Part shown: in pieces, positions 23,744 through 35,797 of the stretch | How the letters are laid out: each line of letters starts with the position of its first letter | Numbering within the stretch: position 1 is the first letter of the stretch | Origin: Acanthochlamys bracteata | Taxonomy: Eukaryota > Streptophyta > Magnoliopsida > Pandanales > Velloziaceae | Assembly: GCA_019914995.1 (NCBI GenBank) | Contig: CM034126.1 | Coordinates: 6,143,001 to 6,207,000 of the forward strand | Reading direction: 5' to 3' | DNA: 64,000 nt | The notes under the pieces: model-generated | What the model was told of the DNA's origin: nothing | What the model saw: the letters and a program-made list of their open reading frames with translations, nothing else | Databases searched by the model: none | Program-made: the position numbers and the translations under genes

Positions 23744-26420
23744 TTAGAAGGAATCAAATCCTAGAGGTTTAGTAAAGACATCAGCTAGTTGATTTTCAGA
23801 GTTAACAAAGTTTAATACTATGTTATTGCATTCAACATGTTCTCTAATAAAATGGTATCTTAAATCAATGTGTTTTGTGCGTGAGTGTTTAATAAGATTT
23901 TTTGTTAGCTTGATGGTACTAATATTATCACAAAATATGGGCACATTCTTAAAGTCAAAGCCAAAATTAAGGAGTTGTTATTTTATCCAGAGTATCTGAG
24001 AGCAGCAACTTCCAGCAGCTACGTACTCTGCTTCGGCAGTGGACATAGCTACTAATGATTGTTTCTGGAGCACCATGAAATCAAACACTTCCTAGGAGCT
24101 ACGTACTATGTGATGATTGTTTCTGGAGCACCATTTTTCAGTTGTTTAATTTGTAGGCCGAGAAAGTAGAGAAAGTAATTCAATTCTCCTATGAGGCTCA
24201 TTTCAAATTCTTCTTGTATTAGCTCAGAAAATTTTCTTCGCAGTCTTTCTTTAGTGGCACCGAAGATTATGTCATCTACGTAAATCTGAACGATTAACAT
24301 GTCATTTTCTTCACGCAGGGTAAATAAAGTTAAGTCAATATTACCTCGACTGAAGCCTTTATCAATCAGGAATGTGGTTAACCGCTCATACCAAGTTCTG
24401 GGAGCTTGTTTCAGATCATAGAGTGTTTTGTTCAGTTTATAAACATAACTTGAAAAATTAATATTTTCAAAGCCAGGAGGTTGTTCAACATATACTTCTT
24501 CTTTCAGAAATCCATTCAGGAAGGCACTTTTGACATCCATTTGAAAGAGTTTAAAGTCTTTATAACATGCGAAGGCAAGCAGTTCTAATAGCCTCAAGAC
24601 GTGCAACAGGAGGATATGTTTCATCGAAATCTATTTCTTCTTCTTGATTATATCTTTTTGCTACTAATCTAACTTTATTTCTAGTTTCATCCATTTTATT
24701 TCTAAATACCTACTTAGTTCCTATCATTGATTTGTTTGATGGTTTCCTAACAATGTGCTACACATTATTTCTTTCAAACTGATTTAATTCCTCTTGTATA
24801 GTAATGATCCATGAGTTATCTGTCAGAGTATTATATATGCATTTTGGTTCTAGATTTGATACAAATGAAGAGTGTTCCATAAAATTATTTTTAAAATGAG
24901 ATATAGTTCGTATACCTTCATTTATCTCACCCAATATGTTTTCCTGTGAATGACTGGATCTGTGGTTGAAAGGTCTGTTAATTGGTTCAAGAATTTCTAC
25001 TTGATCAGGTAGATTTCCAGAGACGTGTCCTTCCACGGTTATTTCAACTGGCTGTTCGTCAGCTGTTTGGTTCTCTGTAATTTGTTGTATTTCTATCGAT
25101 GGGAATAATTCTTCTTCTTCTGGCCCTGCATTTAGTTCTGAATTCCTTCTTAGCCCATTGTTAGATTTATTAAATAATACATGCATAGATTCTTCAACAA
25201 TCACAGTTCTTTTATTAAAAATTCTATATGCTTTTGACGTTGAGGAATAACCAAGAAAAATACCTTCGTCGCTCTTAGAATCAAACTTTCCAAGATTATC
25301 TTTTCCATTGTTTAATATAAAGCATTTGCAACCAAAAGTTCTTAAATAATCAATATTGGGAGTTCTTCCCTTTACAAGCTCATATGGAGCTTTTAAAAAT
25401 GGGTCGGATGAGTGCACGATTAATTATGTGGCATGTAATGTTGACAGCTTTGGCCCAAAAATATTTTGGCAAGTTTTATTCTATTAACATGGTTCGGGCG
25501 ATTTCTACTAGCACTCTGTTTTTTCTTTTCACTACACCATTCTGCTGGGAAGTTATAGGAGCAGAGAAGTTATGCGTTAAACCATTAGTGTCACAAAATT
25601 CATCAAAATAGTAGTTTTGAAATTCCTTGACATGATCACTTCTTACAGAACAGATATTGAGATCGAGTTCTTTTTGAAGAAACATGTAAATATTTTTAGA
25701 GCATCATTTTTATATACAAGAAAGTAGACCCAACAAAAACTGAGTAATCATCTACAATTACTAAGCAGTAGTACTTACCTCCCAGACTTGCTGTCCTTGA
25801 TGGCCCAAACAAATCCATGTGCAGTAGTTGTAATGGCTTGCTAGTTATTATCGCTTGTTTGAGCTTGAATGATGACTTCACTTGTTTTCCTTTAGCACAG
25901 GCATCACATAGTTCATCCAGACTATAGTTTGCTTCATGCAAACTTTTTACTAATTTTAATTTAGACAGTTTTGATAGAATCTTTATGTTACGGTGTCCTA
26001 ATCGTCTGTGCCAGAGCCAGCTGTTTTTCTGCTGACTTGCAACTAAACACATTTTATAGTTAGGAAAATCATCAATATAAAGCATATAAACGTTGCCTTC
26101 CTTTTTTCCATTTAGTATTTTTTTTCCAGATGATAAATTAACAATTGAACAGCAGTGATTGTCAAAGTTGACTTTGAAGCCATTATCACAAAGTTGATTT
26201 ATATTTATTAAGTTGTGTTTTAATCCTTTAATATTAAAAACATTTTGTATGCAGAGGGATGAGAGATTATTTATCTTTCCCACACCTATTATTTTGCACT
26301 TACTATTGTCTTCCAGAATCACATTTCTACCGAATTATTTTTGCAAACTACTGAAGCATCTTTCGTTTCCAATCATGTGTCTTGAGCACCCGCTGTCCAA
26401 ATACCATTTGTTATATTTCA
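23744..26420 (-). pseudogene. Sirevirus pol remnant (PR-INT-RT, partial RNase H)
   Basis: From high to low coordinates: protease DSGCSRHM at 26397-26374; integrase HHCC region with LWHRRLGHRN and CDACAKGKQ (about 26040-25880); an integrase core with MDLFGPSRTASLGGKYY and VDDYS; a second core piece with NGVVKRKNR at about 25545-25518, in which lysine stands where copia integrases have the catalytic glutamate; the integrase C-terminal region and linker (25417-24758); reverse transcriptase (24624-24106) with YVDD near 24280; and RNase H pieces (STAEAEYVAAG near 24045-24010, then 23944-23744). Between the reverse transcriptase and STAEAEY, several hundred expected bases are missing. Numerous frame breaks make it non-functional. 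Confidence 0.88.
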
Positions 26421-26539
26421 GTCGAGTTGGCTCTTCTCCTTCCTGCAAAAGAAATTTCAGTGCTTAGGTACCCAAATTTTTTTGGATTCTACAGAGTTAG
26501 TGCTGTTAATTGTTCCTTTTGGACCCATATCATTTTTAT

Positions 26540-28430
26540 TTTATTAGTGTTTTATTTATACCAATAAGAATTAATATTATGACATTTTCTACCACAATAA
26601 AAATATTTAATAAAAGGTGTTGAAAAATATGACTCATTTGCTGTGCATGCTCTGGACACCAGATTTTTCTTATTCTGCACCCTTGGTTACTGCATACCTG
26701 TGTAACTGGTAGAGGGCTGATCTTCATACCTTGTGATTTGTTTACCTGTTGATTTAGATGTTGGTACAAATCCTATTCCTTTTTTTCTGTATGTGCTGCG
26801 TTGAGCTCCCAGTATTGCATCAAATCTATCTTTTCCTTTTACAAGTTTTGCTAGTGAAGCTTGTAGATCGAGATTCTTACTTTGCAGACTTTTATTTTCT
26901 TGAAACAGTCTTTGATTTTTTTCTTTCAGTTTACTCTCTTTCACGTATATAGTAGTGGAATCATTTATGAATGGCTTGAGATCTGGAATGGTAGGGTATG
27001 ACAATCTGTCTACTTCTCGACTCAGTGCTTAATTCAACTCTTCAAGTTCAGCAATTCTTTTTATCATATTTACACTTGAGCTTTCTGTGCAATTTGTTAG
27101 TTCACCAGTCTTGCATTCTTTTATTTTGACATGTAACTTTTCATTAATTTGCATGAGGCGTTTATTTTCAATATGTAATGGAAGTAGTTTAGAGTTCATA
27201 TTATCATAATCAGCATGCAATTTGTCTTTTATTGCATCTGTCTTGTCTTCTAAGGCATTTTTTAATGCAAGTATTTCTCTCTTTAGACATTCATTTTCAT
27301 CCTTAAACTTATGCATGCACACTTTCATAGTTTTGCAATCAGTCTTAACATGTAGGTATTTTGCATACAGTTCATCAAACACATCTTATAGTTCTTCATT
27401 AGAGTCATCATAATCAGTAGAGCTTACCTCGTGTCTTCATGATCTGCCATCAGACATAAGTTGACTTCTTCATTTTTCTCGGTCTTAGTCTGACTCTCTT
27501 CTGACGGACTTTCATCCTCATCGATCCAGACTGCTATAGCTCGTTTTCTTCTTCTGTCTTTATTTTTAAATCTCTTCAGTAAGGGACATTCGTTTCTGAA
27601 ATGTCCTGATTTGTTGCAGTTGTAACAGTTTGTCTCTTGTCTATCTTCTCCTTTATTGTTTCTTCTAAAACTTCTTCTTTTTCTAAACTTGTTTCTTCTA
27701 AGAAAGCTTTTAAATTTTTTGGTTAGAAATGCAATATCTTCATCAGAGGAAGAATCACTTACCTGCTGGTCATTTGTTTTTAGTACAATTCCTTCAGGAC
27801 GTTCATCAGTTTTCTTTAAGAATAGTTCTTTGGCCATCAGTTTACCGATTAGTTCATCTAAAGACATTTGAGGAAAAGTTAGATTTTCTTTTATGGCATC
27901 TAATTTCGATCCAAAAGTTGGCAGTACAGCTCTTAGTATTTTCCACTTCAGCTCTTCGGGTTTGAAGACCTTTCCTAAATTCTTCAGAGGATTTGTGATG
28001 TTAGTAATTCTAGTAAATATTTAAGTGATGGACTCACCTCGGTTCATTTTGAAGTTTTCATACTCATGCATGAGTAGATTTATTCTGATTTTCTTGACTT
28101 GTATGGTTCCCTCATGTGTTACCTCTACTTGATCCCATATTTTCTTTGCAGTGTTGCAAGCAGTGATTCTGTTGAACTCATTTGGATCCAGTGCGCAGTA
28201 GAGAAGTTTCATGGCTCTGTCATTCATTGATATAAGCTTGTTGTCTTCATCGGTGTATTCACGTTCTGTCTTTGAAATTTGTACTCCATCTGAACCGGCT
28301 TTTGCTGGCACGATTGGTCCATCGCGTGTGATTTTCAGAGTGTGAAATCTTGTGCTCGAATGAAGATTGTCATCTTTGTTTTCCAGTAGCCATAGTTGGT
28401 TCCATCAAAGAGGGGTGATCTGTTGGAGGA
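26540..28430 (-). pseudogene. Sirevirus gag remnant, extended, with CCHC and coiled coil
   Basis: The start region near 28430 encodes a LFDGTNYGYWKTKM-type segment typical of copia gag, then shows a frameshift near 28331-28338. The frame continues from 28311 (UBN2-like segment), is stopped at about 28021, and resumes through the zinc knuckle CYNCNKSGHFRNEC (27636-27595). The C-terminal half (27382-26687) is a long charged coiled coil, matching the extended gag of Sireviruses. A second, damaged knuckle-like motif (FYCGRKCH) sits near 26600-26575. Confidence 0.8.
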
Positions 28431-28514
28431 TCTTCTTTCAAAAGCTATAGGAACAAGGTTAGCCATAAGGATCTTTTACCTCAAGGTTGTTAGACCTTTG
28501 ATTTTTGGAGGTCT

Positions 28515-28526
28515 GCTCTGATACCA
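28515..28526 (-). other. Primer-binding site of the Sirevirus element
   Basis: Minus-strand TGGTATCAGAGC, an exact initiator tRNA-Met complement, two bases inside the 5' LTR end. Confidence 0.92.
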
Positions 28527-28528
28527 AT

Positions 28529-30006
28529 TATTGAGTCTTCTGCAAGATCAACTCAAGAGAGGAGGGGTGAATTGAGTTGATAAATAAAAATTTTCGTAAA
28601 GTTTAATGATCCTACGGATAGCAAATGTACAGCTGACTGTTAGCAGTCTTGTAACCTGCAGACAGAGATGGTTAGTGTATATTGCGATTTAGGTAAAGAA
28701 GAAAGTACTCGGAGTATTTTACGTTGTTCGGCAAATCTCTTTACCTACATCCACGGCTGCTCTATCAAAAGAGCCAAAGCTTCACTAAACTTTTAATAAG
28801 CTACATACACCAGAAGTAAAGCACTTCACCAAGCACACTTACTCTTAAAGGGTTTCTTCACTAAGACAATCCTTTATAGCCTACTGGACACCACTATCCC
28901 TCTGGCTGATATGCTAGCTCTATTATAAAGTTTAACAACTTTCACCAAGCTCCAACCTAGCTTCTTTATCAGGTGCTCGAAGCACCCTGTCACAGAACTG
29001 TATAAGGTTAAAAGAAAATTAATGGCTAGGCATAGGATCTATCTCATGGTGACTAACTGTTCTCAGGAATTTTCTGTTGAGATGATCAAGTTGTTGCTGA
29101 GATTGATGTCTTCAGTATGATCAGTAGCAAGACTTCAATTTTTGCTTGAGTGATTTTATCGTTGTAGAGCTATTAAGTTTTTCTGTCTTCGTCCATTAAT
29201 CGCCTTTTTCTCTGTTTCTCTACCATCCTTCTTATAGACTTTCATCTCTTTGCAGGATGATTCTTCCCGTTGAAGAAGATTGCCATTGGCGTCCTTTTGC
29301 CTTGGTAGACTTTCGAAATAGAGAGGAGCAGTTTGTTCAACGGTTAATCAACCGCTTCCACGATCAATTTCGGCTACTCTGGTGCAAGATCTTCATAGGC
29401 ATTAAATGCAATGTAAAGAAAAATTTAAATTTACCCGACAGTGATCCTAGACCCGATTCAACTGAATTGTTGTTTGCAATATTAGAGCTGAGTTGGCTTG
29501 TCCCAATTTAATGCATTCCAGGTTATCTGCTTTGGATTGGTTTAACTTTACTAGTCTTGACTTGATTAGTCAATTTTAGTTGTATAATCTCTTTTCTTTC
29601 TTTGAACATTAAGCTTTCCCTTTTTGTGAAGAGGATAAATTTTTTGCTCGTTGTAGATCTTGTATCATTTGATTTGTTTCAGTGGGTTGTAAATCCAAAA
29701 GATTTTGAAATGAAAAGCTTGAGTTGAACCCAGTCCTCTGTCTTGAACATTACAGAAAAATCTTCGTATGCTTCAGTAATTAAATGGCTGGCTGTAGTGC
29801 GACTATAGTGTCCTCTGTTTTGTATATCGTTTTTTTCTTGTGATAGCGAGCAATTTGTTTATTGAATGGGTGTAATTGTTGTCATCGTATGTAAGATAAA
29901 CTTGATTTATTTAATTTTGTAGAACTTGATCTTAATTTATTAGTCCAATATAAATCATAATATTTAATTTATCATTATTATCAAAATTAACTTGAGAGTT
30001 TCAACA
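28529..30006 (-). repeat. 5' LTR of the Sirevirus element
   Basis: 1478 bp, colinear with 19999-21469. On the plus strand the inner end reads TATTGAGTC where the other copy has TGTTGAGTC. It is followed outside by the target duplication GTTCC at 30007-30011. Confidence 0.93.
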
Positions 30007-30604
30007 GTTCCGCACAATTCAAATATACCCTTACACATTTATTATACGGATACTATATTGCTATACTATGCTTAACTTGCACACTGAAAGGCCCTACAAA
30101 CTAAGTACCGAAAAATTTTAGAAAAAGAGGCCTACAACTCAGGGGCAGAACTTTCATTTCAAGAATGAATGATGATACAATCTTGAACTTTCATTTCAAG
30201 AAAGTTGTCTTTTAAATGGCTTATTGTCTTGAATCTATGATAGCATGGACAATCGTGAAACAATTGTATCTCTTGTTTACTCTACTTTTTGGATTATCTC
30301 AGTTTAACCATATATAAGAACGGCATACAAATGTATGGCTGTTATAATTACACGATCACTACACAGTAACATAACTGTAAGTATGATTTGCCTTGGTATC
30401 ACAAACTAGCATGAATATCTAATTTTAAATTAGAAAATGGATTGAGTTTGTGGTTTGATAAATATTGTCGGAGTGGATGTCATTTGATTCAAGATAATAG
30501 GGAACAAGACAGGAATGAAAGATGAATAAGACGGGAAGTATACACAACACGATGAGATAATAGAAGACTAGAATATAAATATTTAAGTTCTTGATGTCTT
30601 TGCT

Positions 30605-30735
30605 AACGATCACATCTATGCACTTATATAACTCTGCTGTTATGCTAAGAGTGTATTTTAATTGGTAAGAAATTAGTTTTGTAAAACTTAATTCGGTAGA
30701 ATCAAATTCGATAAGAAGTGAATTATATTATATAG
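30605..30735 (+). repeat. Direct repeat copy A flanking the copia fossil
   Basis: ACGATCACATC, then CTTATATAACTC, GTTATGCTAAGAG, GTGTATTTTAATTGG and a TTCGATAAGAAGTGAATTA segment recur in the same order at 31745-31880. The inner part also begins like the MITE at 46190. Confidence 0.6.
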
Positions 30736-31063
30736 GAAGCATATGTTAATAAAATTGTAGAGAGATTTTGAATGAAAAATTGCTCCGCAAGTATTATTCC
30801 AATTCAGATAGGTGACAAATTCAGCATTATGCAATGCCAAAAAAAAAATTAGAACGCAAACAAATAAAATAAATTCTTTATACATCTCTTGTTGGGAGCC
30901 CGATGTATGATCAGACTTGTATTAGATCTAAAATCAGTTTTGCCGTTGGAATACTAACCGATATCAAAGTAATCTAGGACATGATTACTGAAAAGCTGCA
31001 AAGAAAGTATTAAATATTTGTAAGGAATGAAAGATCGCATGCTCACTTACAGAAGATCGCATG

Positions 31064-31480
31064 CAAAGAAAGTATTAAGATATTTGTATGGTTGTCAGAT
31101 TTTTGGATTCGGACTTTGCTGAATGTGTCGATAGTAAAAAATTCACATTCGGATATGTGTTTCTTTTGGCTGGAGGAGCAATATTATAAAAAAGTGCGAA
31201 ATAGTCTGTCATTATTATTTTCACTATAGAAGCTGAATTGTGGCATAGTTTGAGGCCACAATTCAAGTTAATTGGATGCAGAACTTTATTTTTAGGGTTG
31301 ACATTGTCGATAGTATTACCAAATAGCTGAAAAATTACTGTGATAATTCTGTAGCAATTTTTTCCTCTAAGAACGATAAATAATTTAATAGTGATAAACA
31401 TATGTAATTAAAATATCTTATTATTAAAAAAAATTCAGAAACAAATAGTATCAATTGAGCTTGATATAAATATATTTTTA
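31064..31480 (+). pseudogene. Fossil Ty1/copia RNase H fragment
   Basis: Read with frame changes, this segment retains the copia order: AKKVLRYLYG, then a GxxDSDFAECVDSKK-like motif, GYVFLLAGGAI, a TIEAEL motif standing for the usual STMEAEF, and SKNDK near 31365. A KYLIIKK-like end follows near 31410. It carries several stops and is far more diverged than the two copia elements in the window, so it is an independent older relic. Confidence 0.65.
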
Positions 31481-31744
31481 AAGTAATGCTTGGTTTTCTG
31501 TCGATCTTAATCTACATATAAAGCTTTATCGTCTATTCCATCACTTTTAGTATTAATTTAGAACTAAGTAAAGATCAAGATGGAAAAATCAAGCTTTCAA
31601 TAAGCAAATAATTGTGAAGATAAGTGTTATGGATCAAGGTATGTCTTTTCTCTTGATTAAGATTTTGTAAAAATTATATAGTTTCTAAGTCTTCGTATAT
31701 TATGATCTATGTAATTTTGATATTATATAGAAACAAAATTATCT

Positions 31745-31880
31745 TACAACGATCACATCCATACTTATATAACTCGGTTGTTATGCTAAGAGGCTAAGAG
31801 TGTATTTTAATTGGTTAGAAGTTAGCTTCATAAACTTAGTTCGGTAAAACTGAATTCGATAAGAAGTGAATTAGATGCGA
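31745..31880 (+). repeat. Direct repeat copy B flanking the copia fossil
   Basis: Matches 30605-30735 over about 130 bp, with an extra AGAGGCT duplication near 31790. The two copies bracket the RNase H fossil and could be remnants of its LTRs or of a duplicated MITE. Confidence 0.55.
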
Positions 31881-33229
31881 GTTTGGAATAAACTTAAACA
31901 CAAAAACTGAGTCCAAACTCAAAAATCTTGCAGAAGAAAATGAGTTTCGTCCAATTGAGATGCACTATAAGTCCACAAGAGTTTCTGCCTCTAATAACTA
32001 CTCACTACAACATAAAAAACTTACTGGAGTACTCAACTAAATAATTGAATAACTAACAAAAGATAAAATGCCGCTCTAGGAGTCCCGGTAGCTTCGTTGG
32101 TAACCCTCGCGGTTAATTAGCTACTTTACTTTTATGCATTTTCCTTTTTATCTGAGACTTCTAGTCTCTTTGAACTCTTTCTCATGGTGGAATATAACTT
32201 TTGAAGCGTTGTAGCTGATTCAGAAGACCACCACAAGTCCTTGGGAATTGCCACGAGTTTCCCTGGATGCCTGGTGACTATCTGCAGCCCGGTTAGCGCA
32301 AGTGCCTAATTTCTGCAACACGGGCGCTTGATCTACCCTGCACCTGCATTATGTAAAACACGTTTTAGACGAAAATCAGGACAGGTAACATGATCGTATT
32401 AGATAATATGTGTCCCTAGTCTACCCCTCTTTCATACATTGGACTTGTCAAAGAGAGGCAGGGTCATGACAAAATGAGACTTGCATGGGGAAGTGCCTTA
32501 CTGCCGGTACTTATACTTAAATTGGGTTTGAACCATAGGGACTTTACCTAAACGTACTGAAATGCATTATGGAGTTCCAACATAGATCTAAGTTCCATAG
32601 GATCAACCTAAACTCATAGCAAGGTTGGAAAATTCTAAATTATAATTTCAACATTTTGCAGGAAAGAAAATAACTCTTTACTCTAGAAGAATTAATCAAT
32701 CAATTGATTAAGGGAGAAAAGAATAGCTACCCATAGCCAGAACAAGAAATCAATGAAGGTTCCGCAAATAGAAAGAAAAACGAACTATGTCAACTGTACC
32801 TTGTTCTATTAATGTATATTTTATTTTACCATTTAAATTTAACTTTTTTCAGTAAATCTTATACAGTATTTTAAACATTTTAGAATTTAGAAAATACTTG
32901 TAAATTGTATGTAACAAAATATTTATATTGATAATTTTTATTATTTTCTAGACAGATTTTTTTTTTTTGGATATGCTACCCCAACCACATCAATATAGGC
33001 CCTTAAGAAGAAACTAGCAGTCTATTATGGTAAAACTTCTCCGATTTTGAATATTGAACACTGCCTATCAGCAGTGAAATTTTTACGTCCGTTATGTTAC
33101 TTTACATTGTTATTTCTCCTAGAAATATACAGGAGACAAGGTAAAAGGTATCAAAACAAAAGTTTAGTGGCAGCTGGTTCTGTGCATTTTATGCTAAATT
33201 TGAGCGAGAGCTGGTAAAGGGCTTGCAAA

Positions 33230-34752
33230 TTAAAGCTCGAATGTATCCATTTCTAGAGCTTGAGCAGCAGCTTCCTCTTCTTCTTCTCCAATGAACAGGT
33301 AAGGGTTCTTCTCAATAGGCTGGAAATTGTGGAACATAAATATGTAGAAAGCCAAGCTTGCACCTTCCATTGCAACAGTGACCAACCATCTGTACTTGTA
33401 ATACAATACGGCACTGAAAGCTGAGACGACAATTCTGGTGAAGTACAAGTAGCACACGACAACAATGTAAAACTGCTTGAATAGGTTGAGTTTCTGCAGG
33501 TTCCGTGCGGCTTTGCCGTCAGTCTTTGAAGCTTCCCGAAGGCCTTTGATAGACCAGATGATTGGGAAAAACACAGCTGCACAGCATATGATGTCGACGA
33601 GCAGGAAGATCTGGTTCCATGTTAACCAGCTCTTTTCAGCTGGTCCTGTTTCTCCAATCATCACTGATGCAATGTTCTCGATCACTTGCAGTGGTATCAC
33701 GATCATGAGAACATTCTTTTCTCGTTCCTATGGAAGAAAATGCAATATAAAGTTGAATTAATTTGTCAATAATATGCGTAGGGATAAACATCGATGATCA
33801 CATGTTCTACAATTTGCCAAACAGTATTTGCTGTGTTACAAAATGATGTCGAAAACTAAACCTGCGTACCAGAAGCGCTTAGCCAAACATCCATTGATCA
33901 AAAAATAGCAGTACGATGAACACTGCATACCTGAAGGTATGGTTTTAGGAAAGACCAGCCGGTGCCAATGAGAACAATAACTGTGAAGAGAAGCACACTT
34001 TTGAAGAATCCGAAAATATAAAACGGAACGTCCCAACCATGGGCAGCTCCTGTAACCTTGACATGCCACAAATCCTCCGCTGCACAAACCATTTTAAGCG
34101 CCTTGAACAGCAACAGCGCCGCCATCACTGCGTGAATCCACCCGACCGCCTCCCTTCTCTTATAACAAACAACTCCCCACATAACCAAGAAAACCACATA
34201 GACCAAGAAGAACATGAAATAAACCGCCGGAACTGGCGCAGTACCGGCAGGCAAGTAATCTTTCTTGTTAGATATAACATTGTACATCTCGGTTTGAACG
34301 TTCATGTTAACGGAAGCAAACTGGTTGCAGTTGCCAAAGAGGAGAGAGTAATCATCTGGTTCATCAATGGTGACTGAAGCATTCCCAGCGTTGTTGGAGA
34401 TGGCCGCGAAAGTAAGGAGAGGGCGAGCGAAGCGAGACGACAGAGGACAGAAGCTCGAAGAAAACTCTGACTCGTTGATAATGTTGGGGAACAAGGCTCC
34501 TCGTATAAGAAAGAAACCCATTAAAGAAGGGTCCACATCGCTGGGGTTCCCGCCGGTGATCGCAGGAGTAGACCATGATACTGAGTCTATAGAGACTTCT
34601 GCGTGACCGCCAGGGAGGAAACCGAATTGTTCGAAGAGGATCGTCGGACGAAAGTCGTCGATGATTCGATCGGTTCGGATCTCAGCTTCTGCTGTGAATA
34701 ATAAGAGAAGAAGGAACAGTTTTGCATAGTAATATTGGGAACAACAATGCAT
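33230..34752 (-). CDS. GOST/lung seven-transmembrane protein, CAND6/CAND7-like
   Basis: Two exons, 34752-33931 and 33727-33230, with a 203-bp GT-AG intron between complete codons; predicted product 439 residues. It has a hydrophobic signal peptide (about residues 9-23) and a luminal or extracellular domain of about 150 residues with several cysteines and N-x-S/T sites. Seven hydrophobic spans follow, starting near AVYFMFFLVYVVFLV and ending near ASLAFYIFMFHNF, and the acidic C-terminus is EEEEEAAAQALEMDTFEL. The conserved segments LREASKTDGKAARNLQKL and FYIVVVCYLYFTRIVV match the plant lung-7TM family to which Arabidopsis CAND6 and CAND7, proposed as candidate G-protein-coupled receptors, belong. 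Related GOST proteins act in Golgi trafficking, so a receptor role is not certain. The frame is intact. Confidence 0.9.
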
Positions 34753-35797
34753 CGCTGAAGATTGAAATGGATTTTTTCTATCGATTCAAAAAAGTAAAAA
34801 AAGGAAAGATTGGAATGCTTTGGTGAAGATTGTTGAGAGAGAGAGAGAGACGAGGGTGATCGTGGTGGTGAAGAGATGAAAGGATCCTGGTGCATGGCGT
34901 GCTTTGGGGAGAGACGGAAGGTTGGTTGCATGACGTGTGGTGAACAATTGGGCTGGACTATAGGCAGAACGATCTAATTGAAACTCTTTGTTGGGCTTAT
35001 GGTAGCCCAACAAAGGAAGGTTTTATCTTAGAGGAAGAAAGTAGCAATTCTGTTAATTAAATAGGTTCACTTGGCATGGCAAAGTGGTTGTGATCTGCAT
35101 AGATTAATTGTATTATAAGTAGAAGTCCTGGAATTGGGTAATTCATAATTGGTGGCTACCATATGCATCACTGTAGGAGTGAGTTCTACAAAATCAACAA
35201 AACAACAAGTACTTTGACATAATTAGCTCGTAGTTCAACTAAAATAGTTCATAATTTTACATAATTCAGATCATTTATCAAGCAAAAATATTACCAGGAT
35301 GGTGGATAATTAATCAATTAATTAATCTCATGTATATGTTTGTTAACAAATTCACTAAAGATATTGTTTTAGAGAGATAGGTAGTTATGATTTGAGTTAC
35401 AAGACTTCCGATAAAAAAAATATTTTTCGAGAGTTATTAAATTTCTAGAAATCACATCGTTCAAATAGTGAAATTTTTGTTTGCGTAATAATGATTTTGA
35501 GAGTTAGAAATCTAGGGAGAGAACTTTGTTTGTAAAGGTTACTAATTTCTCCACTATGCTTTGCAAATTGAAGAGTATGATTCAACATGAACGAAAGTGA
35601 ATTACCATCTATTTGGCTAAATTACAGTAACTACTTTTCTATCCGATTTAATATATAAAGCTGTAAAACTATCTATACCACTGATAAAATACCCAAGTCA
35701 CTAATAATTGTAAAAGCGAGTTTATTATAAAAGAAATTTCGTGTTTACAATTATTCATTTTCTTTGATATCAAGAATTATTTTGTAATTTTTAATAT
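34753..35797. other. Upstream region of the CAND-like gene and intergenic DNA
   Basis: Contains a GA microsatellite near 34835-34850 just upstream of the gene start, possibly in its 5' UTR or promoter, then AT-rich DNA with no further recognisable features. Confidence 0.4.

Larger units (their letters stand above)
19999..30006 (-). mobile_element. Sirevirus-type Ty1/copia retrotransposon with envelope-like region
   Basis: A 10-kb element on the minus strand with long LTRs (30006-28529 as 5' LTR, 21469-19999 as 3' LTR) and a perfect 5-bp target duplication GTTCC at 19994-19998 and 30007-30011. Reading from high to low coordinates: primer site, long gag with CCHC knuckle and coiled coil, protease, integrase, reverse transcriptase, partial RNase H, then an extra envelope-like reading-frame region of about 1.5 kb, extra polypurine motifs, and the polypurine tract. 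Large size, long LTRs, extended gag and an additional gene after pol are the hallmarks of Sireviruses. LTR copies differ at roughly one position in ten in the stretches compared, so the insertion is older than the copia element at 4-9 kb. All genes are broken. Confidence 0.93.
30012..33229. other. Intergenic region with transposon debris
   Basis: No intact gene. It holds a decayed copia RNase H segment and a pair of direct repeats (listed separately). 32040-32640 has a more balanced base composition, but I recognise nothing in it. Confidence 0.5.

Noticed and set aside
32280-32340. tRNA-like words (GGTTAGCGCAAGTGC)
   Set aside because: No cloverleaf, no B-box GGTTCGAATCC and no acceptor pairing.
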